Source of the DNA: an uncultured Colwellia sp.
Lineage (GTDB): Bacteria; Pseudomonadota; Gammaproteobacteria; Enterobacterales; Alteromonadaceae
Direction: 5' to 3'
Assembly: GCA_913020705.1 (NCBI GenBank)
Contig: CAJWBY010000046.1
Coordinates: 1-26,954 of the forward strand
DNA: 26,954 nt
In this document: positions 8,987 to 16,092 of the stretch, one piece after another
Numbering within the stretch: position 1 is the first letter of the stretch
How the letters are laid out: every line of letters begins with the position of its first letter
Position numbers and translations under genes: made by a program
Notes under the pieces: generated by a model
Database searches by the model: none
What the model was told of the DNA's origin: nothing
The model's input: the letters and a program-made list of their open reading frames with translations, nothing else

Positions 8987-11017
8987 ATGACCCCTGAAGT
9001 AATGCTCCCTGAGTTAGGACATTTCGCCCTGATTATAAGTTTGGCTTTTGCTATTTGTTTAAGCATTATTCCATTAGTAGGTTTGGCAAGTAATCAACAA
9101 CGCTTAGTGGGTTATGCTAAACCCTTAACCTTTGGCATGTTTGCTTTTACAGCCATCAGTCTAATTATATTGGGTTGGAGTTTTGTCATCGATGATTTCT
9201 CTGTTAAATATATTGCGGGTCATTCTAATTCTCATTTACCTTACTATTTTAAAATTAGCGCAGTATGGGGCGGGCACGAAGGCTCTCTTCTGCTTTGGGT
9301 TTTCTCCTTAACCGCATGGACAGCTGCTGTAGCTAAATTCAGTAAAGGCATTGATGAAGCATTTGTTGCAAGGGTTTTAGCCGTTCTCGGCATGATAGCC
9401 GTTGGGTTTATGTTATTTACTATATTAACCTCAAATCCGTTTGAACGCTTATGGCCAATGGTGCCGACTGAAGGTCGCGATTTAAACCCTCTTCTTCAAG
9501 ACATCGGGCTAATTATTCATCCTCCTATGCTTTATTTAGGCTATGTTGGATTTTCTGTAGCTTTCGCTTTTGCCGTTGCTGCGTTAATGTGTGGCAAATT
9601 AGATGCCGCTTGGGCCCGCTGGGCAAGACCTTGGACTGTTGCTGCATGGATATTCCTAACATTAGGTATCGCTTTAGGCAGTTGGTGGGCGTATTACGAA
9701 CTTGGTTGGGGCGGTTGGTGGTTTTGGGATCCTGTTGAAAACGCTTCCTTCATGCCATGGCTTGTCGGAACAGCACTTATTCACTCATTAGCGGTTACTG
9801 AAAAACGTGGCACATTCAGAAACTGGACTGTGTTACTGGCAATATTTGCTTTTAGCTTAAGTTTATTAGGTACATTTTTAGTACGTTCAGGTGTTATTAC
9901 GTCAGTGCATTCATTTGCAGCTGATCCTGGTCGTGGCATGTTTATTCTATTATTGCTGGCAATAGCGGTTGGTGGTTCATTAACGCTTTATGCTTTCAGA
10001 GCCAGTACCGTTCAAACGTTTAGCCGTTTTGCTCTATATTCTCGTGAAACAGCACTGCTTGTTTGTAATATTATTTTAGTGGTTGCAACCGTTACTGTAA
10101 TGTTAGGAACTTTGTATCCATTACTCGTTGATTCAATGGGCTTAGGTAAAATATCTGTAGGACCTCCGTATTTTAATGCGGTATTTGTGCCGATAATGAG
10201 TTTGCTGTTTGTTGTAATGGGTATTGGCCCGTTAATTCGCTGGAAAAAAGCTAAGCAAGGTGAATTACGTAAGCAAATGGTAAGCCCACTTGTGATCAGC
10301 ATTATAGTAGGTGTAGCATTCCCCTTTTTATACGGTGGGAAGTTTGAAGCCTTAGTGACTATGGGCGTTGGCTTAGCGTGTTGGGTTTTTCTTGTCGTTA
10401 TGCAAGAATTATTAAATCAAGTGAACTCAGGTCGTGATAAATGGAATTTCTCTAAATTGACGTTAAGCCAATGGGGAATGACTGTTGCTCATATGGGGAT
10501 AGCGATAACGATTGTGGGTGTTACCTTGGTTTCGATGTATGAAAGTGAAACTAATGTAAGGATGAACGTCAATGAAAAAGTTAACATTGACAATACAAAC
10601 TACGAAATTGCTTTTAAAGGTATTAAACAAGTAAAAGGGCCAAATTACAGCGCTGAACAAGGTCAAATTGAAGTTTATGATAATGGCGATTTTGTGACGC
10701 TTTTAAAACCTGAACGTCGTACGTATTTAGTACAAACGATGGGAATGACTGAAGCAGGCATTGACCCAGGTTTATTCCGTGACATATATGTTGCATTGGG
10801 CGACCCTCTTTCTGGTAACGCTTGGGCAATTCGTATTCATTACAAGCCTTTTGTTCGTTGGATTTGGTTAGGCGCAATATTCATGGGAATTGGTGGTTTC
10901 TTAGCGATATTAGATAAACGCTACCGTCGTAAAAAAGTGATGACTAAGGCAGAGAAAGATTCGTCGAGAGCAGCAGCTGTTGATAAATTAGCAACCAGTA
11001 ATGAAGGAAATGCTTAA
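8987..11017 (+). CDS. ccmF: Cytochrome c haem lyase subunit CcmF
   Basis: Protein of 676 residues (E. coli 647). CcmF belongs to the haem ligation complex that attaches haem from CcmE to the CXXCH motif of apocytochrome c. I chose ATG 8987 because CGGAG lies 6 bases upstream and the protein then starts MTPEVMLPELGHFALI, as CcmF usually does; an in-frame ATG at 8963 is unsupported. The protein has many membrane helices. Conserved signatures are AVWGGHEGSLLLW (about 92-104), IIHPPMLYLGYVG (about 176-188) and the WWD haem-handling motif WGGWWFWDPVENASFMPWL (241-259), followed by a large periplasmic loop near the C-terminus. It starts the rightward operon, and its stop overlaps the ATG of ccmG by one base. 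Confidence 0.97.
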   Translation: MTPEVMLPELGHFALIISLAFAICLSIIPLVGLASNQQRLVGYAKPLTFGMFAFTAISLIILGWSFVIDDFSVKYIAGHSNSHLPYYFKISAVWGGHEGSLLLWVFSLTAWTAAVAKFSKGIDEAFVARVLAVLGMIAVGFMLFTILTSNPFERLWPMVPTEGRDLNPLLQDIGLIIHPPMLYLGYVGFSVAFAFAVAALMCGKLDAAWARWARPWTVAAWIFLTLGIALGSWWAYYELGWGGWWFWDPVENASFMPWLVGTALIHSLAVTEKRGTFRNWTVLLAIFAFSLSLLGTFLVRSGVITSVHSFAADPGRGMFILLLLAIAVGGSLTLYAFRASTVQTFSRFALYSRETALLVCNIILVVATVTVMLGTLYPLLVDSMGLGKISVGPPYFNAVFVPIMSLLFVVMGIGPLIRWKKAKQGELRKQMVSPLVISIIVGVAFPFLYGGKFEALVTMGVGLACWVFLVVMQELLNQVNSGRDKWNFSKLTLSQWGMTVAHMGIAITIVGVTLVSMYESETNVRMNVNEKVNIDNTNYEIAFKGIKQVKGPNYSAEQGQIEVYDNGDFVTLLKPERRTYLVQTMGMTEAGIDPGLFRDIYVALGDPLSGNAWAIRIHYKPFVRWIWLGAIFMGIGGFLAILDKRYRRKKVMTKAEKDSSRAAAVDKLATSNEGNA

Positions 11018-11583
11018 TGGGTAAGTTAATTCGCTTTATTCCGCTTATTTTATTTATTGCACTAGGTGCAATTTTATTCAGGGGACTATCGCTTAATCCT
11101 ACAGAACTACCTTCTGCGCTGATCGGTAAAAAATTCCCAGAATTTTCTTTAACGTCAGTGCTAAACGCTTCGCAAACTATGACAACCGCGGACTTTAAAC
11201 CCGGTATCAAACTAGTGAATGTTTGGGGTACTTGGTGTCCGTCATGTCGTTATGAACATGATTACTTAAACAAATTATCTAATACAAGCCGCTTTACTAT
11301 CTACGGTTTAAATTATGATGATGAGCGAGATCAAGCCGCTAAGTGGTTAACTAAATTAGGTAATCCTTATGAGTTTTCAGCCTTTGATGAAGAGGGAAAG
11401 CTTAGCGTTAATTTAGGTGTTTACGCTGCGCCTGAAACTTTTGTTGTCGACCACAGCAATATTATTCGTAAGCGGTTTGCAGGCCCGCTAAATCCAGAAA
11501 TTTGGAAAAATGAATTTGAACCGCTTATTGTACAAATAGAAGCAGAATTTTTAGCCTCATCACAAAACAATGGAACCAGGTAG
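11017..11583 (+). CDS. ccmG: Thiol:disulfide interchange protein CcmG/DsbE
   Basis: Protein of 188 residues, a membrane-anchored periplasmic thioredoxin-like protein that keeps the apocytochrome CXXCH cysteines (or CcmH) reduced. It has one N-terminal anchor (about residues 5-23) and then a thioredoxin fold with the active site WCPSC (73-77; usually WCPTC) and the cis-proline loop GVYAAPETFVVD (Pro139). Its ATG overlaps the ccmF stop, and ccmH starts 2 bases after its own stop, so it is embedded in the operon. The name dsbE is a synonym. Confidence 0.96.
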   Translation: MGKLIRFIPLILFIALGAILFRGLSLNPTELPSALIGKKFPEFSLTSVLNASQTMTTADFKPGIKLVNVWGTWCPSCRYEHDYLNKLSNTSRFTIYGLNYDDERDQAAKWLTKLGNPYEFSAFDEEGKLSVNLGVYAAPETFVVDHSNIIRKRFAGPLNPEIWKNEFEPLIVQIEAEFLASSQNNGTR

Positions 11584-11585
11584 TC

Positions 11586-12056
11586 ATGCTTAATAAATAC
11601 TTAGTTATAGCTTTTATAGCAATACTTACGTTCTTTACTTCATTGGTTTTAGCTACGCCTGTTGATACTTATGTTTTTAACGATAAGGTTACAGAAATTC
11701 GCTTTAATGCACTCAATAAAGAATTACGTTGCCCTAAATGTCAAAATCAGAATTTAGCTGATTCTAATTCACCGATTGCTGCTGATTTACGCAGAGAAGT
11801 TTATGACATGCTTCAACAAGGTAAAGCCGACATGGAAATTGTTGACTTTATGGTGTCACGTTATGGTGAGTTTGTTTTATATCGTCCGAGAGTTTCTAGT
11901 TTAACTTATCTTTTATGGTATGGCCCAGCAGGGTTATTAATTGTTGGTGTTATTGTTGTTGTCCTCGTTCTTCGAAGGAAACCAGTGAAAAACGCTCAAA
12001 AACCCTTAAGTAATGATCAAAAAGATAAACTTGATCAAATTCTAAAGCATAAATAA
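11586..12056 (+). CDS. ccmH: Cytochrome c maturation protein CcmH (N-terminal type)
   Basis: Protein of 156 residues with an N-terminal export signal (MLNKYLVIAFIAILTF...LA) and the redox motif LRCPKC (47-52), whose two cysteines act on apocytochrome thiols during haem ligation. This is followed by QNQNLADSNSPIAADLRREV, typical of the three-helix CcmH domain. One membrane helix at about 105-127 is followed by a basic cytoplasmic tail. This is the short CcmH; the TPR half that is fused to it in E. coli is here a separate gene, ccmI, 9 bases downstream. Confidence 0.96.
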   Translation: MLNKYLVIAFIAILTFFTSLVLATPVDTYVFNDKVTEIRFNALNKELRCPKCQNQNLADSNSPIAADLRREVYDMLQQGKADMEIVDFMVSRYGEFVLYRPRVSSLTYLLWYGPAGLLIVGVIVVVLVLRRKPVKNAQKPLSNDQKDKLDQILKHK

Positions 12057-12065
12057 GGCTGTATC

Positions 12066-13331
12066 ATGGAATTAATTTTTATCATTATTGCTTTTTTGTT
12101 ACTGATACTAGCAGTAGTGTGGGCACCTTTTATAAAACAGCAAGAAAACAATATTTCTATTGATGACACTCAGCGAGATGAAACCAATGTACGTTTATAT
12201 CACGAGCATAAAGCAGAAATAGAAAAAGATTTTGAGCAAGAGAATATTGATGACGAAAACTATCAGTATTTATTAACAGAACTTGATAACACTTTATTGC
12301 AAGATATGGAAAATCAGGATCTTGAAAGCAAAAATACTCAAGACACTAAAATTATGAGTATTGCTTGGCCTGTCGGTTTATCTGTTTTTATTTTAGCTTT
12401 TAGCTTTTATTTGTATAGTGAAATTGGTACTTATGAAAAGTTGACCACTATGACTGCGCAGGCACCAATGCAACAGTCGACGAATCCTGAACAGCAAGCG
12501 ATAAACCAAATTAAACAATTGATGCAATTGACTAAAGCTGAACCTGAAAATTCGGATGCTTGGTATCGATTAGGGCAGTCGTTAGTAAGTGTTGGAGAGT
12601 TCGGTGGTGCATTAAAAGCTTATGATCAAGTATTACGTATAGAAGGTCCGCAAGCCGATGTTTTTGGCGCCAAAGCGCAAGCAATCTACTATAAAAATGA
12701 GCAAAAAATTGATAGTACGGTGCAAGGTTTTATTGACCAAGCATTATCGATTGATCCTAATGATCCTTCAACCAATATATTATTAGGAATGCATAACTTT
12801 ATTGCGGGTAATTATGAAGTCGCTATTTCTCATTGGCAGCGTGTTGTTGATTCAGATAAACAAAATGTGAACAAACAAGCGTTAATCGAAGTCATTGATG
12901 AAGCAAAAGCTCGCCTTGCAAATCCTGATGCAGCAAATACTCAATCAAGTAAAAAAGAGCAGTCTGCAGCTGGGCCTCAATTAACGGTTAATGTTAAATT
13001 AAGTGATGAAATATTAAAAAAATTATCACAAGAAAGTGACAAAACAGTATTCATTTATGCGATATCTTCAGATACATCACGAGGTCGTATGCCGCTTGCA
13101 GCAGTTAAGATATTAGCAAGTGAATTACCGATAACAGTGATACTGAATGATTCTCGTGCAATGACACCGCAAGCTAAACTTAGCGATGTAGATTCGGTAC
13201 ATATTTATGCGGTTCTTTCTGCAAAAGGTGGGGCAGGCATTAATTCAGGCGATTACAAAGCTGAACTTAACAATGTGCTCGTTAACACTACAGAGCCATT
13301 AGATTTAGTGATTAGTAGTATAGTACCGTAA
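12066..13331 (+). CDS. ccmI: Apocytochrome c chaperone CcmI
   Basis: Protein of 421 residues. CcmI captures the C-terminus of apocytochromes c and presents them to the CcmF/H ligase. It has two membrane helices (about 2-20 and 97-117) separated by an acidic cytoplasmic segment. TPR-like repeats follow (about 145-270, for example NSDAWYRLGQSLVSVGEFGG), and a C-terminal beta domain contains SRGRMPLAAVKILAS and LSDVDSVHIYAVLSAKGG. It is the last gene of the rightward operon, followed by a hairpin 31 bases beyond its stop. Family and position agree. Confidence 0.93.
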   Translation: MELIFIIIAFLLLILAVVWAPFIKQQENNISIDDTQRDETNVRLYHEHKAEIEKDFEQENIDDENYQYLLTELDNTLLQDMENQDLESKNTQDTKIMSIAWPVGLSVFILAFSFYLYSEIGTYEKLTTMTAQAPMQQSTNPEQQAINQIKQLMQLTKAEPENSDAWYRLGQSLVSVGEFGGALKAYDQVLRIEGPQADVFGAKAQAIYYKNEQKIDSTVQGFIDQALSIDPNDPSTNILLGMHNFIAGNYEVAISHWQRVVDSDKQNVNKQALIEVIDEAKARLANPDAANTQSSKKEQSAAGPQLTVNVKLSDEILKKLSQESDKTVFIYAISSDTSRGRMPLAAVKILASELPITVILNDSRAMTPQAKLSDVDSVHIYAVLSAKGGAGINSGDYKAELNNVLVNTTEPLDLVISSIVP

Positions 13332-13362
13332 TTTCAATAAAGTCATATTTTCTTTGGCTGTT

Positions 13363-13401
13363 TAAAACATCATGCTTAGCTTCTAGCTGTATGATGTTTT
13401 A
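13363..13401 (+). terminator. Hairpin terminator after ccmI
   Basis: An 11-bp perfect stem (TAAAACATCAT pairing with ATGATGTTTTA) with a 17-base loop, placed 31 bases after ccmI and before hemH. The T run is only four long, so termination may be partial and some hemH transcription may come through from the ccm operon. Confidence 0.6.
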
Positions 13402-13466
13402 GTCTAATTGAGTATATTAATCAGTCGTAATTTTGTCGTCATCAAACACAATAGAGTATCGAGTTC

Positions 13467-14495
13467 ATGCCTAAATTTACTGGACGTTTTCACGGCCGTA
13501 CCAAAGAAATTCATAATAAAAAAGCCAAAGTTGGTGTGTTACTTACCAATCTTGGTACACCTGAAGCCCCTACCGCTTCTGCTTTAAGGCGTTATTTAGG
13601 CGAGTTTTTGTCTGATCCTCGTGTGGTTGAAATACCTCGAATTATTTGGCTGATAATTTTACATGGCATTATTCTTCGCGTTAGGCCAAAAAAATCAGCC
13701 AAACTATATGAAAGTATTTGGACTCCATCAGGCTCTCCTTTACTTGTCATAAGTAAACAGCAAAAAGAAGCCGTGGCTAAAGAGCTTGCTGAAAAATATG
13801 GCGATGATGTAAAAGTTGAATTGGCTATGCGTTATGGGGAACCTACGATCAATGATGCATTAGACCGATTGCAACTTGCAGGGGTGAGTAAAATAGTCGC
13901 ATTACCCCTTTATCCACAATATGCAGGGCCAACTGTTGGTTCAAGTTTTGATGCTATTGTAAATAAAATAAAGACTTGGCGCTGGATACCGAGCTTAAGT
14001 TTTATTAGTGGTTACCATGACAATCCTAAATATATCGATGCCTTAGCTCTGAGTGTAAATAAACATATTGAAGAGCACGGTAAGCCTGATAAATTGGTAC
14101 TATCATTTCATGGTATGCCTAAGTACTTTCTCGAGCAGGGTGACCCTTATTATTGTTTTTGTGCAAAAACTACGCGCCTATTAATGGAATCGTTAGGGTT
14201 TAGTGAAGATGACTTTGTCATGACATTTCAATCACGTTTTGGCAAAGCTGAGTGGTTACAGCCGTATACTGACGCAACACTGATTGAACTTGCTAGTGAT
14301 CATAAACATATCGCTATTATTAGCCCTGCTTTTAGCGCGGATTGTTTAGAAACGTTAGAAGAATTAGAGCATGAAACGCGTGATATATTTTTGGGTGCAG
14401 GTGGTGAAACCTATCATTACATCCCAGCTTTAAATATTGATGAAAAGCATATTGAAGCGCTTGTTGATTTAATCACTGATGAAATTACGCTATAG
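13467..14495 (+). CDS. hemH: Ferrochelatase HemH
   Basis: Protein of 342 residues, the usual size. It inserts Fe2+ into protoporphyrin IX, the last step of haem synthesis, at the inner membrane. Visible are the start motif KVGVLLTNLGTPEAPT (from residue 21), YESIWTPSGSPL, LPLYPQYAGPTVGSS, the catalytic histidine in LSFHGMP (His215), FQSRFGKAEWLQPYTD, and SPAFSADCLETLEE with the conserved glutamate (Glu295). The about 20-residue basic N-terminal extension is not unusual. It follows the ccm operon on the same strand, fitting a shared need for haem, and ends before a bidirectional terminator. Confidence 0.97.
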   Translation: MPKFTGRFHGRTKEIHNKKAKVGVLLTNLGTPEAPTASALRRYLGEFLSDPRVVEIPRIIWLIILHGIILRVRPKKSAKLYESIWTPSGSPLLVISKQQKEAVAKELAEKYGDDVKVELAMRYGEPTINDALDRLQLAGVSKIVALPLYPQYAGPTVGSSFDAIVNKIKTWRWIPSLSFISGYHDNPKYIDALALSVNKHIEEHGKPDKLVLSFHGMPKYFLEQGDPYYCFCAKTTRLLMESLGFSEDDFVMTFQSRFGKAEWLQPYTDATLIELASDHKHIAIISPAFSADCLETLEELEHETRDIFLGAGGETYHYIPALNIDEKHIEALVDLITDEITL

Positions 14496-14543
14496 CTGGA
14501 ATGTAGACAGTTGATCTTTCAAGCTTCGTTATAAAAAATAATA

Positions 14544-14576
14544 CTTTTCATGAATACTCATTTTATTCATGAAAAG
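14544..14576. terminator. Bidirectional terminator between hemH and the Lamin-tail gene
   Basis: A perfect 12-bp stem (CTTTTCATGAAT with ATTCATGAAAAG) and a 9-base loop between two convergent genes. T-rich tracts follow on both strands (GATTTTATC on plus; TATTATTTTTTAT on minus). Confidence 0.75.
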
Positions 14577-14583
14577 GATTTTA

Positions 14584-15294
14584 TCAATCTATTGTCCTGT
14601 ATTTTATCTTCGAGATATTGACTCTTTTTCTACTTAAAAATAATAATATTATCAATAGTATGAAAGATACTTGCAGGTTTGGTTCTGAAACTTGTACTGT
14701 AATAGGGGATTGATCATTAATAAAACTCTGACCAATGTTTTTACTGCCATAAGTATTATCTTCTAAAGCCCATTCAAAATCATTGTAGTTATAACCACTT
14801 GACGTTAATTGCATTGATTTATCTTCAGGAGAGCTACTTTGGCTGATTGGGATATTATTACTCAGGATACCTAAAGCGGCTCCATCTTTAGCTTCAAAAG
14901 CTCCTTCGTAAGAGATAAACTGCAAAACCTGATCATTACTATCAACTATTGCTATTCCATCTCCAATACCGTTTGCAGACCCATTTTGAATACCACTCAC
15001 CTCGAAAGCTAAAAAACCAAAGCCATTGTTGGTATCGCCAAATGTAACATCATCAATTGTGTAGGTTTTATAAAGATACCCCGTACTCCCATTATAAAAT
15101 TGTAATGACCAGTCTAATAGGTTCAAACCTGCTGTACCGGCAATTTCAACAAACTCATCTTTGTCTGCGCCACTATTATCATAATGAATTTCATTGATGA
15201 AAATGAGAGAGGCTTGGCTAGTGATGGGGATTAAGAATATTATTAACGTAAGTAGAATATATCTAACAGATATTTTTAAGGCGTACAGATTCAT
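14584..15294 (-). CDS. Exported Lamin-tail-domain protein with SEP-CTERM-like sorting tail
   Basis: Protein of 236 residues. A signal peptide (cleavage near SQA, residue 28) is followed by the Lamin tail domain start LIFINEIHYDNSGADKDEFVEIAG (two runs around residue 40), a beta-sandwich often found in secreted bacterial proteins. The rest is Asn/Gly/Ser-rich. The C-terminus has VSEP (202-205), a hydrophobic helix (about 209-221) and RKR (222-224). That is the tripartite layout of PEP-CTERM-type signals recognised by exosortase, with SEP in place of PEP. The start is supported by AAGGGA upstream. It probably becomes an extracellular or surface protein; its ligand is unknown. It stands alone on the minus strand. 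Confidence 0.8.
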   Translation of the reverse strand: MNLYALKISVRYILLTLIIFLIPITSQASLIFINEIHYDNSGADKDEFVEIAGTAGLNLLDWSLQFYNGSTGYLYKTYTIDDVTFGDTNNGFGFLAFEVSGIQNGSANGIGDGIAIVDSNDQVLQFISYEGAFEAKDGAALGILSNNIPISQSSSPEDKSMQLTSSGYNYNDFEWALEDNTYGSKNIGQSFINDQSPITVQVSEPNLQVSFILLIILLFLSRKRVNISKIKYRTID

Positions 15295-15432
15295 ATTAAT
15301 TCCCTTTATGTTTTAATTAACTTCTTGTTATCAATTAATTTACATTAAAGAGTGTAGCAGAGCTTTTTAATTTTGCAGTTGAAAGTGATTATTAATGGGG
15401 AGGATAGTATAGACCGTTGAATTTAAAAATAA

Positions 15433-15468
15433 AAAAAAGCGCAACAATTATCATTGTTCCGCTTTTTT
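15433..15468 (-). terminator. Terminator of the cold-shock gene
   Basis: AAAAAAGCG pairs with CGCTTTTTT, and AACAAT pairs with ATTGTT after one mismatch, around a 4-base loop. It lies 43 bases beyond the cold-shock gene stop, and a T run forms the 3' arm on the minus strand. The symmetric A/T arms may let it act in both directions. Confidence 0.8.
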
Positions 15469-15511
15469 ATTCGGATCCTCAGATCCTTTAATAACTAAAG
15501 TAAATCAGTTA

Positions 15512-15721
15512 TTAAGAAGCAATTACGTTTTCAGCTTCAGGACCTTTTTGTCCTTGCTTGATAGTAAAAGAAACAGCTTGGCCGTCAGTTAGTGTACGGA
15601 AACCGTCACCAGAGATAGCGCTGAAATGAACAAAAACGTCAGGTCCATTGTCTTGCTCAATGAAACCGAAACCTTTAGATTCGTTAAAAAATTTTACTTT
15701 ACCGTTAACTGTATCAGACAT
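15512..15721 (-). CDS. CspA-family cold-shock protein
   Basis: Protein of 69 residues, the standard single cold-shock-domain length. It binds single-stranded RNA/DNA and melts RNA structure in the cytoplasm. Both nucleic-acid-binding motifs are present: RNP1 KGFGFI and RNP2 DVFVHF, followed by [28 protein letters not shown] ribosome site lies 10 bases before the ATG. A long upstream region with a palindrome suggests control at the mRNA level as in other cspA-type genes. Which paralogue (CspA, C, D or E) cannot be decided here. Confidence 0.95.
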   Translation of the reverse strand: MSDTVNGKVKFFNESKGFGFIEQDNGPDVFVHFSAISGDGFRTLTDGQAVSFTIKQGQKGPEAENVIAS

Positions 15722-16011
15722 GTGTGCATTTCCCGTAGGTCATTAATTAAAAAATAGTAATAAGTGGATTATCCACTTGGATTTATACGGAGTAAATGCT
15801 CTCTACCTATAAAAGTACAGACAGAGAAAGGTTTCCAATAACACAAACTAGTAGCGTCTGAGGTAATCAATAATAACCTTTTTAACTAAGGTATATAGTT
15901 GAAATATCCTTCTCCCGAAACGCAAAAACTCAACGCGAAAGTATGTTAGCACAATCTTTTAGAGAGATCCTATAAAAACATTAAGATTAGGTGACTTTTT
16001 TATGACAATAA
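15722..16011 (-). promoter_or_regulatory. Long upstream region of the cold-shock gene
   Basis: About 290 bases without a gene lie before the cold-shock start, in line with the long structured 5' leaders of cspA-type genes. A near-start inverted repeat at 15762-15778 (AAGTGGAT-T-ATCCACTT) can form a hairpin about 40-57 bases before the ATG. I cannot place the promoter with confidence, nor a clear match to the E. coli cold box. Confidence 0.45.
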
Positions 16012-16035
16012 AAAGCCAGCTAAGGTGCTGGCTTT
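16012..16035 (-). terminator. Terminator of the pepA-holC-valS operon
   Basis: A 9-bp perfect stem (AAAGCCAGC with GCTGGCTTT) with a 6-base loop, followed on the minus strand by a T-rich tract (complement of 16004-16014). It lies about 60 bases after the valS stop. Confidence 0.85.
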
Positions 16036-16092
16036 ATTAGATATTTATAACTGATAATCATTATTATTTATCAATCATACAATTAACAACAA

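Noticed and set aside
10012..11210. Several minus-strand open frames under ccmF and ccmG
   Set aside because: They are antisense to well-supported genes, have no ribosome sites and no recognisable protein features.
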